Shown here piece by piece: positions 23,906 through 32,391 of a stretch of 64,000 nt of DNA. Numbering within the stretch: position 1 is the first letter of the stretch; each line of letters opens with the position of its first letter. The position numbers were made by a program, and so were the translations under genes. Source of the DNA: Streptomyces sp. LUP47B (lineage in GTDB: Bacteria; Actinomycetota; Actinomycetes; Streptomycetales; Streptomycetaceae); NCBI RefSeq assembly GCF_001746295.1, contig NZ_MJAH01000011.1:185188-249187 (forward strand), given 5' to 3'. Under the pieces are notes generated by a model, which saw only the letters and a program-made list of their open reading frames with translations, ran no database searches and was not told where the DNA came from.

Positions 23906-25479
23906 CCGAAGCGCAAGGGGGGTTCCGCGGCTGGTTCGCGGCTCGCAAGGGTGTGTGGTCGCGGCTGCGTTTCACCAGTCTGCGGCTGCGGCTCGTGGTC
24001 GTCTTCGGCCTGGTGGCGCTGACCGCCGCCGTGTCCGCGTCCGGGATCGCCTACTGGCTCAACCGCGAGGCGGTGCTCACCCGCGCCCAGGACGCGGTGC
24101 TGCGGGACTTCCAGCAGGAGATGCAGAACCGCGCGGGCGCCCTGCCCGAGGACCCCACGCAGGACGAGCTCCAGCAGGCTGCGGGGCAGATGGCGGGCAG
24201 CAGCCAGCGCTTCAGCGTGCTGCTCGTCGCCGACGACGCCGACGGCAGGACGGTGTACGGCAACTCGGGCGCCCTGGACGGCTTCACACTCCAGGACGTG
24301 CCCGTGTCGCTACGCGAGGCGGTGAACGAGAAGCAGAAGGTCGACTCCGCCAACAAGTACGCCTACCACCTGTACTGGCAGCGGACCGTCGACCACGACA
24401 CGCCCTATCTGGTCGCCGGGACGAGGGTGATCGGCGGCGGCCCGACCGGCTACATGCTCAAGTCCCTCGAGCCGGAGGCCAAGGACCTCAACTCCCTCGC
24501 CTGGTCGCTGGGTATCGCCACCGGGCTGGCCCTGATCGGCTCCGCGCTGCTCGCGCAGGCCGCCTCGACGACCGTACTGAAGCCGGTGCACCGGCTCGGG
24601 GTCGCCGCGCGCCGGCTCGGCGAGGGCAAGCTGGACACCCGGCTCAGCGTGTCGGGCACCGACGAACTCGCCGATCTCTCCAGGACGTTCAACCACGCGG
24701 CCGCGGCGCTGGAGAAGCGGGTCGACGACATGGCCGCCCGCGACGACGCCTCACGGCGCTTCGTGGCGGACATGAGCCATGAGCTCCGTACGCCGCTCAC
24801 CGCGATCACCGCCGTCACGGAGATCCTGGAGGAGGAGCTGGAGGCGGGGACCGGCTCGGTGGACCCGATGATCGAGCCGGCCGTGCGGCTGGTGGTCAGC
24901 GAGACGCGCCGGCTCAACGACCTGGTCGAGAACCTCATGGAGGTCACCCGCTTCGACGCGGGTACGGCCCGGCTGGTCCTCGACGACGTCGACGTGGCCG
25001 ACCAGATCACCGCGTGCATCGACGCGCGCGCGTGGCTGGACGCGGTGGAGCTGGACGCCGAGCGCGGCATCCACGCCCGCCTCGACCCGCGCCGCCTCGA
25101 CGTGATCCTGGCCAACCTGATCGGCAACGCCCTCAAGCACGGCGGCTCCCCGGTGCGGGTGGCGGTGCGCGCGGCGGCCGACGAGGTGGTCATCGGGGTC
25201 CGCGACCACGGCCCCGGCATCCCCGAGGACGTCCTCCCGCACGTCTTCGACCGCTTCTACAAGGCCAGCGCCTCCCGTCCCCGTTCCGAGGGCAGTGGCC
25301 TCGGCCTCTCCATCGCCCGGGAGAACGCCCATATCCACGGCGGCGAGATCACCGCGGCGAACTCTCCCGACGGGGGTGCCGTCTTCACGCTGCGGCTCCC
25401 CCGGGACGCCTCGGAGCTGGCCGAGGAACTCCTGGAGGCCAAGAAGGGCGACGGCGCGTCGAAGAAGGGGAACGCCTGA
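23902..25479 (+). CDS. afsQ2: Sensor histidine kinase AfsQ2
   Basis: This membrane kinase of 525 residues has a first helix (LVVVFGLVALTAAVSASGIA), an extracellular sensor of about 150 residues, a second helix (SLGIATGLALIGSALLAQA) and a HAMP segment. The phospho-acceptor His, in MSHELRTPLTAI, is about residue 293. The ATPase domain has N box LIGNALKHG, G1 DHGPGIPED and G2 GSGLGLSIA. GTG at 23902 overlaps the afsQ1 stop by 4 bases, and the next lipoprotein gene overlaps its own stop. Confidence 0.94.
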   Translation: MTEAQGGFRGWFAARKGVWSRLRFTSLRLRLVVVFGLVALTAAVSASGIAYWLNREAVLTRAQDAVLRDFQQEMQNRAGALPEDPTQDELQQAAGQMAGSSQRFSVLLVADDADGRTVYGNSGALDGFTLQDVPVSLREAVNEKQKVDSANKYAYHLYWQRTVDHDTPYLVAGTRVIGGGPTGYMLKSLEPEAKDLNSLAWSLGIATGLALIGSALLAQAASTTVLKPVHRLGVAARRLGEGKLDTRLSVSGTDELADLSRTFNHAAAALEKRVDDMAARDDASRRFVADMSHELRTPLTAITAVTEILEEELEAGTGSVDPMIEPAVRLVVSETRRLNDLVENLMEVTRFDAGTARLVLDDVDVADQITACIDARAWLDAVELDAERGIHARLDPRRLDVILANLIGNALKHGGSPVRVAVRAAADEVVIGVRDHGPGIPEDVLPHVFDRFYKASASRPRSEGSGLGLSIARENAHIHGGEITAANSPDGGAVFTLRLPRDASELAEELLEAKKGDGASKKGNA

Positions 25480-26132
25480 TGAGCTTCGAGAGGCGACACC
25501 GGGGACGGGCCGTACCAGCGCGCGCCGGGCTGAACGTACGCCGGCTGCTGGCGCTGCCGTTGCTCGGGCTGCTGGTCGCCGGGTGCGGGATCCGCTCCAC
25601 CGAGGTGCCCACCGACTTCGGTCCCGCGCCCTCGCGGGTGCGGTGTTCGCTGTCCGAGCCGGACACGGCGACGCAGGCCTCGCGGGGGCTGGCCGTGCAG
25701 GTGTTCCTGCTGTGCGGGTCGTCGCTGGTGGCCGTGGACCGGAGCCTGAGGGTCCCGGACGGCACGGCGGACTCCGCGCGACGGGTGCTGGTCGCGCAGC
25801 GGCTCCTCGACCAGCTCGCCGAGACACCGTCGGCGGCCGAGCGGGAGGCCGGGTACCAGACGTATGTGCGCGGCGGCATGACCGTCAGCGGACCGCGTGC
25901 CAAGGACCCCGAGGACACGCTCCGGCTGAGCACCCCGCCCGCCGAGCTCTCCGCCTACGCGCTCGCCCAGCTGGTGTGCACGTTCTCCGACTCGGCCGCG
26001 GCCGAGGGAGACGGCTCCGTCATCCTCGGCGGACCCACGACCACCCCGCTGCGCCGCTACGACTGCACGGACGAGGTCCGCTCCCAACCGGGCAGCCGGC
26101 AGCCCGCGTCGAGCGAGGTGACGGGCGGCTGA
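25479..26132 (+). CDS. Lipoprotein of the afsQ operon
   Basis: The 217-residue protein begins with a basic stretch and hydrophobic signal ending LLVAGCGIRS (lipobox Cys about residue 36). It is predicted to be attached to the outer face of the membrane. The domain from residue 50 on resembles GerMN-like lipoproteins only weakly. Its ATG shares one base with the afsQ2 stop (TGATG), so it is a third member of the operon and may modulate sensing by AfsQ2. Confidence 0.8.
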   Translation: MSFERRHRGRAVPARAGLNVRRLLALPLLGLLVAGCGIRSTEVPTDFGPAPSRVRCSLSEPDTATQASRGLAVQVFLLCGSSLVAVDRSLRVPDGTADSARRVLVAQRLLDQLAETPSAAEREAGYQTYVRGGMTVSGPRAKDPEDTLRLSTPPAELSAYALAQLVCTFSDSAAAEGDGSVILGGPTTTPLRRYDCTDEVRSQPGSRQPASSEVTGG

Positions 26133-26189
26133 CGCCGGTGCGACCACCACGTGTGGCGCAGACCTCACCCAGGTACCTCGGGGTGTTCC

Positions 26190-26218
26190 GGAACCGTTCG
26201 TGGCGAGCGGGGCGTCTA
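26190..26218 (+). promoter_or_regulatory. SigE/ECF-like promoter before VanZ gene
   Basis: GGAACC (26190-26195), 17 bases, then CGTCTA (26213-26218) resembles the Streptomyces SigE-type ECF promoter. The predicted start site falls on or next to the GTG at 26226, implying a leaderless transcript. Confidence 0.5.
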
Positions 26219-26225
26219 GGGGGGC

Positions 26226-26777
26226 GTGCAGCGTCAAGGCTTCGTCGGCGGCAGTGCCGCCCTTCGCGTCCGTGTGGCAGGAGGTGCCCTCCTGGTCGCA
26301 CACCTCGCGTTCGTCGCCTGGTTCACGCTGCGTCCGCTGGACGTGCCCTGGGTCGTCCCGGCCAACCTGCACCCGCTGGCCGGTATCCGCGCCGACCTCG
26401 CTCTCGGCTGGCACGAGGCGGCCCGCCGTATCGGTGAGGGACTGGCCCTGCTGGCCCCGCTCGGCTTCCTGCTGCCGATGGCGCACGGCAGGCTGTGGGC
26501 CTCTCCGCTCGGCTCCCTGATCCGTACGTCCGCCGCGGGCGCCCTGATCTCCCTGGGTATCGCGCTCCTCCAGACCGGCGTTCCCGGCCAGGTCGTGGAC
26601 ATCGACTCGCTGCTCCTGAACACCGCCGGGGTGGCCCTCGCGCATGTCGCGGTCGTGCCGGCGGCACGGCACTGGCTCCGCCGCGGGACCGAGCGCCGCC
26701 GGCGCACCGCCGTCCGCCAGGAGGAGCCGGCTCAGGGTCGGACCCCGACGATTCCCAGGGTCGGGATCGCACCGTAG
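26226..26777 (+). CDS. VanZ-like family membrane protein
   Basis: The 183-residue protein has four or five membrane helices with VanZ-type spacing (LLVAHLAFVAWFTLRPLDVP, EGLALLAPLGFLLP, TSAAGALISLGIALLQTGVP, DIDSLLLNTAGVALAH). The acidic DIDSLLLNTAG motif is typical. VanZ-like proteins are linked to glycopeptide tolerance and envelope homeostasis. GTG start at 26226. The preceding ECF-type promoter suggests envelope-stress control. Confidence 0.8.
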   Translation: MQRQGFVGGSAALRVRVAGGALLVAHLAFVAWFTLRPLDVPWVVPANLHPLAGIRADLALGWHEAARRIGEGLALLAPLGFLLPMAHGRLWASPLGSLIRTSAAGALISLGIALLQTGVPGQVVDIDSLLLNTAGVALAHVAVVPAARHWLRRGTERRRRTAVRQEEPAQGRTPTIPRVGIAP

Positions 26778-26868
26778 AGCGACGCTTTGTGCCGTTCGTC
26801 TCCGTAGCGTTGAAGACAGCTGGAGAGGTCACTCGGACCCGACCACCGACGCTCACGAAGGAGCCGCA

Positions 26869-27069
26869 ATGTCCCGCCTCGCCCGCCCCACCAACGGCCG
26901 CATGATCGGCGGAGTGTGTGCCGCGCTGGCACGGCGCTTCGGCACCTCCGCGACCACGATGCGCGTGATCTTCCTGGTCTCCTGTCTGCTGCCGGGCCCG
27001 CAGTTCCTGCTCTACATCGCGCTGTGGGTCCTGTTCCCCTCGGAGGAGAAGGCGCAGGCCGCCTGGTAA
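26869..27069 (+). CDS. PspC-domain small membrane protein
   Basis: This 66-residue protein is a stand-alone PspC domain: RLARPTNGRMIGGVCAALAR, RRFGTSATTMRVIFLVSCLL and YIALWVLFPSEE. One amphipathic and one or two membrane segments are predicted. PspC proteins report envelope stress or bind partner kinases. ATG at 26869 follows AAGGAG. A long perfect hairpin terminates the unit. Confidence 0.85.
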   Translation: MSRLARPTNGRMIGGVCAALARRFGTSATTMRVIFLVSCLLPGPQFLLYIALWVLFPSEEKAQAAW

Positions 27070-27086
27070 GCCCTCCTACGCACGTA

Positions 27087-27132
27087 CGCCGGTGGGGCGC
27101 ACCCCGTGATCTCGGGGTGCGCCCCACCGGCG
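27087..27132. terminator. Perfect 20-bp stem between convergent genes
   Basis: CGCCGGTGGGGCGCACCCCG at 27087-27106 pairs perfectly with its complement at 27113-27132 around TGATCT. It lies between the PspC gene and the convergent secreted-protein gene and probably ends both transcripts. Confidence 0.88.
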
Positions 27133-27152
27133 CGTGCGAGCAGTGCCGGACC

Positions 27153-27509
27153 TCAGCCGAGCGGCAGGCCGTTCAGGCCGGAGTCGCCGCCCAGCAGGAG
27201 CGGGGCGACCGGCAGACCGCCGAGGAGACCGGCGACGGGCGCGGCCGGACCGTCGACGAGCATCTTCGCGACGACGGGCTGGGCGGTCGCGAGGCCCGCG
27301 CCCAGCGTCGGCTGGGCCTGCGCCAGCGCCTCACCGCCACCGGGCAGCGCCTTGGTGACGTTCTCGGTGGGGAGCCCCTTGGAGACGGAGCCGAGCGCCT
27401 GAGTGGCGTCCGGTACCGCCGGAGCGGCGTTCGCGGCACCCGCGCCGGTGGCGGCGAAGGCGGCACCGAGGGCGGCGACACCGAGGGTCTTGGCAGCAGA
27501 CTGCTTCAT
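27153..27509 (-). CDS. Small secreted protein of unknown function
   Basis: The 118-residue protein has a signal peptide (KQSAAKTLGVAALGAAFAAT, cleavage near ANAAP). The mature chain is uncharged and rich in Ala, Gly, Leu, Pro and Val, without cysteines or known domain. GAGGACG precedes the ATG. Composition resembles the exported protein at 20539-20928. A TTTACGG/CCGTAAA inverted repeat lies just upstream. Confidence 0.75.
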   Translation of the reverse strand: MKQSAAKTLGVAALGAAFAATGAGAANAAPAVPDATQALGSVSKGLPTENVTKALPGGGEALAQAQPTLGAGLATAQPVVAKMLVDGPAAPVAGLLGGLPVAPLLLGGDSGLNGLPLG

Positions 27510-27530
27510 AAAATGCGTCCTCGAAATGGT

Positions 27531-27563
27531 TTTACGGGAATGTCAGCGGTTCACGACCGTAAA
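27531..27563. promoter_or_regulatory. Inverted repeat TTTACGG-N19-CCGTAAA
   Basis: Seven-base arms, AT-richer than the surroundings, lie 22-54 bases upstream of the secreted-protein ATG. This is the right place for a promoter or operator. No factor is assigned. Confidence 0.35.
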
Positions 27564-27647
27564 CATGCCGCCCCGCCCGCCGCAAACATCGAAATGCGGA
27601 CGAATGGTGAACACCCGCCCGCATTTCATACTCAAGAACGTGCTCGC

Positions 27648-28811
27648 TCAGCTCTCCTCGGCCACAGAACCGCTGGTGGAAGCAGTCTGCTGGAACAGCC
27701 ATTCGGACTTCAGCTCGGCATATCCGGGCTTGATGACGTCATTGATCATCGCGAGTCTTTCATCGAAAGGAATGAACGCTGATTTCATCGCATTGACGGA
27801 GAACCACTGAAGATCGTCGAGCGTATAGCCGAACGCGTCGACGAGATGCTCGAATTCCCGGCTCATGCCGGTGCCGGACATCAGCCGGTTGTCGGTGTTC
27901 ACGGTCGCCCGGAAGTGCAGCCGCCGCAGCAGCCCGATCGGGTGCTCGGCGTACGACGCGGCGGCCCCGGTCTGCAGATTGGAGCTGGGGCACAACTCCA
28001 GCGGGATCCGCTTGTCCCGGACGTAGGAGGCGAGCCGCCCGAGCTTGACCGTGCCGTCCTCGTGGACCTGGATGTCGTCGATGATGCGCACACCGTGTCC
28101 GAGCCGGTCGGCGCCGCACCACTGCAGGGCCTGCCAGATGGACGGCAGCCCGAAGGCCTCACCGGCGTGGATGGTGAAGTGGTTGTTCTCGCGCTTCAGG
28201 TACTCGAAGGCGTCGAGGTGGCGGGTGGGCGGGTAACCGGCCTCCGCGCCCGCGATGTCGAAGCCGACGACGCCCAGGTCGCGGTAACGGTTGGCGAGTT
28301 CAGCGATCTCCAGGGCACGGGCCGCGTGCCGCATCGCGGTGAGCAGGGCGCCGACGCGGATGCGGTGGCCGTTCGCCCTGGCCCTGCGCTCCCCTTCGCG
28401 GAAGCCCTCGTTGACGGCCTCGACGACCTCTTCGAGGGTCAGGCCCTTCTCCAGGTGCTGCTCGGGGGCGTACCGCACCTCGGCGTAGACGACGCCGTCC
28501 TCGGCGAGGTCCTCGGCGCACTCGGCGGCCACCCGCGCCAGCGCCTCACGGGTCTGCATGACGCCCACGGTGTGGGAGAAGGTCTCCAAGTACCGTTCCA
28601 GCGAACCGGAGTCGGCGGATTCACGGAACCAGACGCCCAGCCGGTCCGCGTCGGTCTCGGGGAGTTGGGTGTACCCGGTGTCCCGGGCGAGGTCGACGAT
28701 CGTGCCGGGACGCAGCCCGCCGTCGAGGTGATCGTGCAGCAGAACCTTGGGTGCCCGGCGGATCTGGTCCGAGCTCGGGGGGTTCCCCATCCGGTCAGTT
28801 TTGCTCGTCAT
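27648..28811 (-). CDS. add: Adenosine deaminase
   Basis: This zinc hydrolase (387 residues) converts (deoxy)adenosine to (deoxy)inosine, the substrate of the purine nucleoside phosphorylase. Metal and catalytic motifs are in order: LLHDHLDGGLRP, FDIAGAEAGYP, TIHAGEAFGLPS, DRLGHGVRI, LELCPSSNLQTG and VNTDNRLMSG. The ATG at 28811 is 6 bases after TAGAGT (28823-28818), a -10-like element, so the message is probably leaderless. The CTACGCGCGTAG operator lies 4 bases upstream of that element. Confidence 0.93.
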   Translation of the reverse strand: MTSKTDRMGNPPSSDQIRRAPKVLLHDHLDGGLRPGTIVDLARDTGYTQLPETDADRLGVWFRESADSGSLERYLETFSHTVGVMQTREALARVAAECAEDLAEDGVVYAEVRYAPEQHLEKGLTLEEVVEAVNEGFREGERRARANGHRIRVGALLTAMRHAARALEIAELANRYRDLGVVGFDIAGAEAGYPPTRHLDAFEYLKRENNHFTIHAGEAFGLPSIWQALQWCGADRLGHGVRIIDDIQVHEDGTVKLGRLASYVRDKRIPLELCPSSNLQTGAAASYAEHPIGLLRRLHFRATVNTDNRLMSGTGMSREFEHLVDAFGYTLDDLQWFSVNAMKSAFIPFDERLAMINDVIKPGYAELKSEWLFQQTASTSGSVAEES

Positions 28812-28827
28812 CCTGGCACTCTAACGC

Positions 28828-28839
28828 CTACGCGCGTAG
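28828..28839. promoter_or_regulatory. Nucleoside operator CTACGCGCGTAG at add
   Basis: This exact palindrome is placed 4 bases upstream of the TAGAGT -10-like element of add (minus strand), between -10 and -35. The divergent hydrolase gene begins 85 bases away and could also be affected. Confidence 0.85.
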
Positions 28840-28924
28840 ACGGCTCGTTGTACGAATCCGCCGATACGTAACGGTGACCGCCCCGCCCCGTGTCGTACAC
28901 CCGCGCTTCTGACACTGTTCTGTC

Positions 28925-29680
28925 ATGGCACAGCAAGCGACGCCGGTTCGCAGCGCCCGACTGGGCAGGACACTCGGCCCGGAGCCGGCGGCGGTGAGCG
29001 GGGTGGTGCTGCTCCTCCCGGGCGGCGACGAAAGCTCTCTGCGCAGGCCCGCCTCGATGCGACTGCCCTCCGCCGTAAGGGCGTTGGGACGGCGGCTCGC
29101 CCGGTCAGGACAGGCCGACGGGCTGGCGGCACACCTGGTGCACTACCGCTATCGCGGTTGGAACGGCAGCGAGGCGCATCTCGCGCACGACGCGACCTGG
29201 GCCGCCGACGAGATCGTACGGCGATACGGCGACGTCCCCGTGTCCCTGGTCGGCGTCGACATGGGCGCACGGGCCGCCCTGCGCGCGGCCGGGCACGAGG
29301 CCGTCAACTCCGTGGTGGCGATTGCCCCTTGGCTGCCCGAGGAGGATGTGGCGGCCACCCCCGAACCGGTGAAGCAGCTCGTGGGCCGGCGGGTGCTGAT
29401 CGTGCACGGTACGAACGACGAGCAGACGGACCCGGAGTTGTCGTTCCGGCTCGCGTCCCGGGCGAAGAAGGCGAACCGGGAGGTGTGCCGTTTCGAGGTG
29501 CACTCCGACGGCCACGGGCTGCACCAGTACCGGGCCGAAGTACAGGCGCTGACCGAGGACTTCGTCATGGGAGCACTGTTCGGGCGGGCGCTGTCCCGGC
29601 CGGTGCAGGACGCGCTGGCCGCGCCTCCGCCGCTGGGGCTGCGGATGCCGCTCGCCTCCGGGTTCGGGCGCAGACGGTAG
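28925..29680 (+). CDS. Alpha/beta hydrolase with Asp at the nucleophile elbow
   Basis: The 251-residue protein has the alpha/beta-hydrolase order: VVLLLPGGDES (oxyanion strand), SLVGVDMGARAALRAA (nucleophile elbow), VLIVHGTNDEQTDP (acid) and HSDGHGLHQY (histidine). The elbow reads G-V-D-M-G, so the usual Ser is Asp, as in dehalogenase or epoxide-hydrolase types. Substrate is unknown. ATG at 28925, divergent from add. Confidence 0.78.
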   Translation: MAQQATPVRSARLGRTLGPEPAAVSGVVLLLPGGDESSLRRPASMRLPSAVRALGRRLARSGQADGLAAHLVHYRYRGWNGSEAHLAHDATWAADEIVRRYGDVPVSLVGVDMGARAALRAAGHEAVNSVVAIAPWLPEEDVAATPEPVKQLVGRRVLIVHGTNDEQTDPELSFRLASRAKKANREVCRFEVHSDGHGLHQYRAEVQALTEDFVMGALFGRALSRPVQDALAAPPPLGLRMPLASGFGRRR

Positions 29681-29681
29681 G

Positions 29682-30632
29682 TCAGGGCAGCAGGTTTCCC
29701 CTTCTCGACAGCAGGAACTTCTTGAAGGCGGCCACCGGGGGTGTGTCCGGGTGGCCGTCGAGCCAGGCCACGCCGATCTCACGGGCCGCCCGCGGGGCCG
29801 TGACCGTCAGTTCCGCGACTCCCGGGCGGGGGAAGGCCGGCGGGGGCAGAAGGGCCACGCCCAGTCCGGCCGCCACGAGCCCTCTCAGCGTCTCGGCCTC
29901 CTCCCCCTCGAAGGCGATCCTCGGTTTGAAGCCGGCCTCCTGGCAGAGGTCGTCCGTGATGCGGCGCAGGCCGTAGCCGGGTTCCAGGGTGACGAAGGGT
30001 TCCTCGGCGGCCTCGGCGAGGCGCACGCGTCTGCGGGCCGCGAGGGGGTGATCGGCGGGGACCACGAGCCGTAGCTTCTGTTCGTCGAGGCGGCGGGCGA
30101 CGAGGTCGGGGGCGTCCGGGACCGGGGAGGTCAGGCACAGGTCCAGCTCCCCCGCCCGCAGGCGTTCGATCATCGCCTCGCCGTAGTTCTGGACCAGGCT
30201 GAAGCGGACACGGGGATGGTCGGCGCGGAAGGCCCGGATGAGGCCGGGGACCGTTTCCGAGCCCATGGTGTGCAGGAAGCCGAAGGCGACCTTGCCGGTG
30301 GCCGGGTCGGCGTCCGCGCGGACCTCGTCCGCGGCGCGCCGGATCTCGGCGAGGGCGCGCTCGACGGAGGCGAGGAAGGTGCGGCCCGCGGGGGTGAGGG
30401 AGACCGTCCGGCCGATGCGGGCGAAGAGATCGACGCCGAGGTCCTGCTCAAGGCGGACCATGGCCCGCGAGAGCGTCGACTGCGGTACGTCCATCTCCTG
30501 CGCGGCACGGGTGACGTGCTCGGTGCGGGCCACGCCGGCGAAGTGGGCGAGCCGCGGGGCCAGCGACATCACCATGTCTTCTGTGTCACTGGATGGTGAC
30601 AGACGCGCCTGTGACCTCTGCTGATGCTCCAT
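29682..30632 (-). CDS. LysR family transcriptional regulator
   Basis: The 316-residue protein has an N-terminal helix-turn-helix (ARTEHVTRAAQEMDVPQSTL, then SRAMVRLEQDLGVDLF) and a periplasmic-binding-like effector domain (GKVAFGFLHTMGSETVPGLI, LDLCLTSPV, GLGVALLPPP). It is divergent from an MFS exporter, the classical arrangement for regulator and target. ATG at 30632 is used; the frame extends 9 codons further. A T-N11-A motif lies between the two genes. Confidence 0.85.
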   Translation of the reverse strand: MEHQQRSQARLSPSSDTEDMVMSLAPRLAHFAGVARTEHVTRAAQEMDVPQSTLSRAMVRLEQDLGVDLFARIGRTVSLTPAGRTFLASVERALAEIRRAADEVRADADPATGKVAFGFLHTMGSETVPGLIRAFRADHPRVRFSLVQNYGEAMIERLRAGELDLCLTSPVPDAPDLVARRLDEQKLRLVVPADHPLAARRRVRLAEAAEEPFVTLEPGYGLRRITDDLCQEAGFKPRIAFEGEEAETLRGLVAAGLGVALLPPPAFPRPGVAELTVTAPRAAREIGVAWLDGHPDTPPVAAFKKFLLSRRGNLLP

Positions 30633-30650
30633 GGGAACGATTATGGCGAA

Positions 30651-30663
30651 TCCATGCATTGGA
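30651..30663. promoter_or_regulatory. Candidate LysR box T-N11-A
   Basis: TCCATGCATTGGA has T-N11-A form with TCCA/TGGA arms, in the 63-base divergent gap between the LysR and MFS genes. This is where LysR regulators usually bind. Confidence 0.5.
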
Positions 30664-30695
30664 CGGATGAGCGGCGTCGTACGTAACTTCGAGGC

Positions 30696-31979
30696 ATGCC
30701 TGCCAGTACCGAGGCGCCCACCCGCGTGGGCGCCGTATCTCCCGCCTCTGCCGCCTCCGCCTCTGCCGCCGTCGATTCCCGTCTGACTCCGGGTGGCCCC
30801 GGCTACCGCCGGATGAGCTTCGCCCTCTTCCTCGCCGGTGTCGCGACCTTCGCACTGCTGTACTCCACGCAGGCCCTTCTCCCGCTGATCTCAAACGACT
30901 TCGGGGTGGCGGCGAGCGAGGCGAGCTGGACGGTGGCGGCGGCGACCGGCGGTCTGGCGCTGTTCGTGCTGCCGATGAGCGCCCTCTCCGAGCGTTTCGG
31001 ACGCCGTACGGTCATGACGGCGTCGCTGGCGATCGCGGTGACGGTCGGTCTCCTGGTCCCCTTCGCGCCCTCGCTGCCCGCGCTGGTCGTGCTGCGGGCG
31101 GTGCAGGGGGCGGCCCTGGCGGGGCTGCCCGCCTCGGCGACGGCGTATCTGGCCGAGGAGGTCAAGCCGAAGGCACTGGTCACGGCGATCGGTCTGTTCG
31201 TCGCCGGCAACAGCGTCGGCGGGATGAGCGGCCGGGTCATCACCGGCTGGGTCGCACAGGAGTGGGGCTGGCGGGTGGCCGTGGGGGTCATCGGCGCGAT
31301 CGCGGTGGCCTGCGCGGTGGCGTTCCGCCTCCTGCTGCCGGCGCCGAAGCACTTCGTGGCGGGCTCGCTGCGGCCGCGGGTGCTGCTCGGCACGGTCCAC
31401 GGACACCTGGGCGACCCGCTGCTGCGCCGCCTGTACGCCATCGGCGCGCTGTTCATGACGGTCTTCGGCGGCGTGTACACCGTCATCGGCTACCGGCTGA
31501 CCGAGGCGCCCTTCTCGCTCCCCCAGGGCATCGTCGGCTCGATCTTCCTGGTCTACCTGGTGGGCACGGTGTCCGCGTCGACGGCGGGCCGGCTGGTCGG
31601 CCGCCTGGGCCGCCGGGGCGCGCTGTACGCAGCGGGCGGTACGACGGCCGCCGGCCTCCTCCTCTCCCTGGCCGGCTCCCTGGCGCTGGTCCTGCTCGGC
31701 CTGGTCCTGATCACCGGCGGCTTCTTCGCCGGGCACGCGGTGGCGTCCTCGGCGGTCAGCAAGACGGCCACCCACGGCCGCGCCCAGGCCTCGGCCCTCT
31801 ACCAGTCCGCGTACTACATCGGCTCCAGCGCGGGCAGCACGGTCGGCGCGCTCGCCTTCCACGCGGGCGGCTGGACCGGGACGGTCGGGGTCGGGCTGCT
31901 GGCGGTACTCGGCGTGGTGTCGATCACCGTTCTTGGTACGCGTGCGGCGAGGGCCGAGCAGCGGCTCGCGACGGTCTGA
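30696..31979 (+). CDS. MFS transporter
   Basis: The 427-residue protein has 12 predicted membrane helices and the loop-2 motif LSERFGRRTVM, a hydrophilic N-terminal leader rich in Ala/Ser, and a central loop about residue 225. It resembles drug/sugar efflux carriers of the YnfM type. Substrate is unknown. ATG at 30696 has GAGG only 2 bases before it, so initiation may be leaderless. It is likely regulated by the divergent LysR protein, and a strong terminator follows. Confidence 0.85.
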   Translation: MPASTEAPTRVGAVSPASAASASAAVDSRLTPGGPGYRRMSFALFLAGVATFALLYSTQALLPLISNDFGVAASEASWTVAAATGGLALFVLPMSALSERFGRRTVMTASLAIAVTVGLLVPFAPSLPALVVLRAVQGAALAGLPASATAYLAEEVKPKALVTAIGLFVAGNSVGGMSGRVITGWVAQEWGWRVAVGVIGAIAVACAVAFRLLLPAPKHFVAGSLRPRVLLGTVHGHLGDPLLRRLYAIGALFMTVFGGVYTVIGYRLTEAPFSLPQGIVGSIFLVYLVGTVSASTAGRLVGRLGRRGALYAAGGTTAAGLLLSLAGSLALVLLGLVLITGGFFAGHAVASSAVSKTATHGRAQASALYQSAYYIGSSAGSTVGALAFHAGGWTGTVGVGLLAVLGVVSITVLGTRAARAEQRLATV

Positions 31980-31994
31980 GCGGCAGGTTCTGCT

Positions 31995-32033
31995 TCCCCT
32001 GACCGGGGTCGGCCGGTCAGGGGGATGTTTTTT
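31995..32033 (+). terminator. Intrinsic terminator after MFS gene
   Basis: CCCCTGACCG pairs with CGGTCAGGGG across a GGGTCGGC-type loop, and a TTTTTT run follows after GATG. This is a classical Rho-independent terminator. Confidence 0.92.
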
Positions 32034-32391
32034 CGCCCCCGCCGCCCCTACCCGTCCCGTCCCCAGGGGCGCTGCCCCTTAGACCCCGACCGGGGGCTGC
32101 GCCCCCAGACCCCCATCGGCCCGAAGGGCCTCGTCCTCAAACGCCGGACGGGCTGCGATGAATTCAGCCTCTCCGGCGTTTGAGGAGCGGGGGTCCAGGG
32201 GGCAGAGCCCCCTGGGAGCGGGGCCGAAGGGGCGGCAGCCCCTGGGGACGGGACGGGTAGGGGCGGCGGGGGCGAGAAAGCTCTGACCTGCACGTTCGTT
32301 CACTCGGCACGCCATTGTCAGAGCCCTGCGGTAGTTTCCGAGTAGTGGGCGCAAAGGCGCGGCACAGCACGGCCACAGGGGTGGGTGGACG
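32034..32391. repeat. Large nested inverted repeat in intergenic DNA
   Basis: A perfect 37-bp inverted repeat (32034-32070 with 32238-32274) encloses a second, 14-bp pair CCTCAAACGCCGGA (32135-32148) with TCCGGCGTTTGAGG (32172-32185). Smaller GC-rich stems lie between. No coding frame looks real. The rest up to 32391 should hold the promoter of the ECF sigma gene. The CAAACGCCGGA motif is familiar from Streptomyces reiterated intergenic elements. Confidence 0.85.

Noticed and set aside
32034..32274. Structured non-coding RNA gene or tRNA
   Set aside because: The pairing is a simple long inverted repeat without cloverleaf or known RNA features; no tRNA or rRNA was seen in the window.
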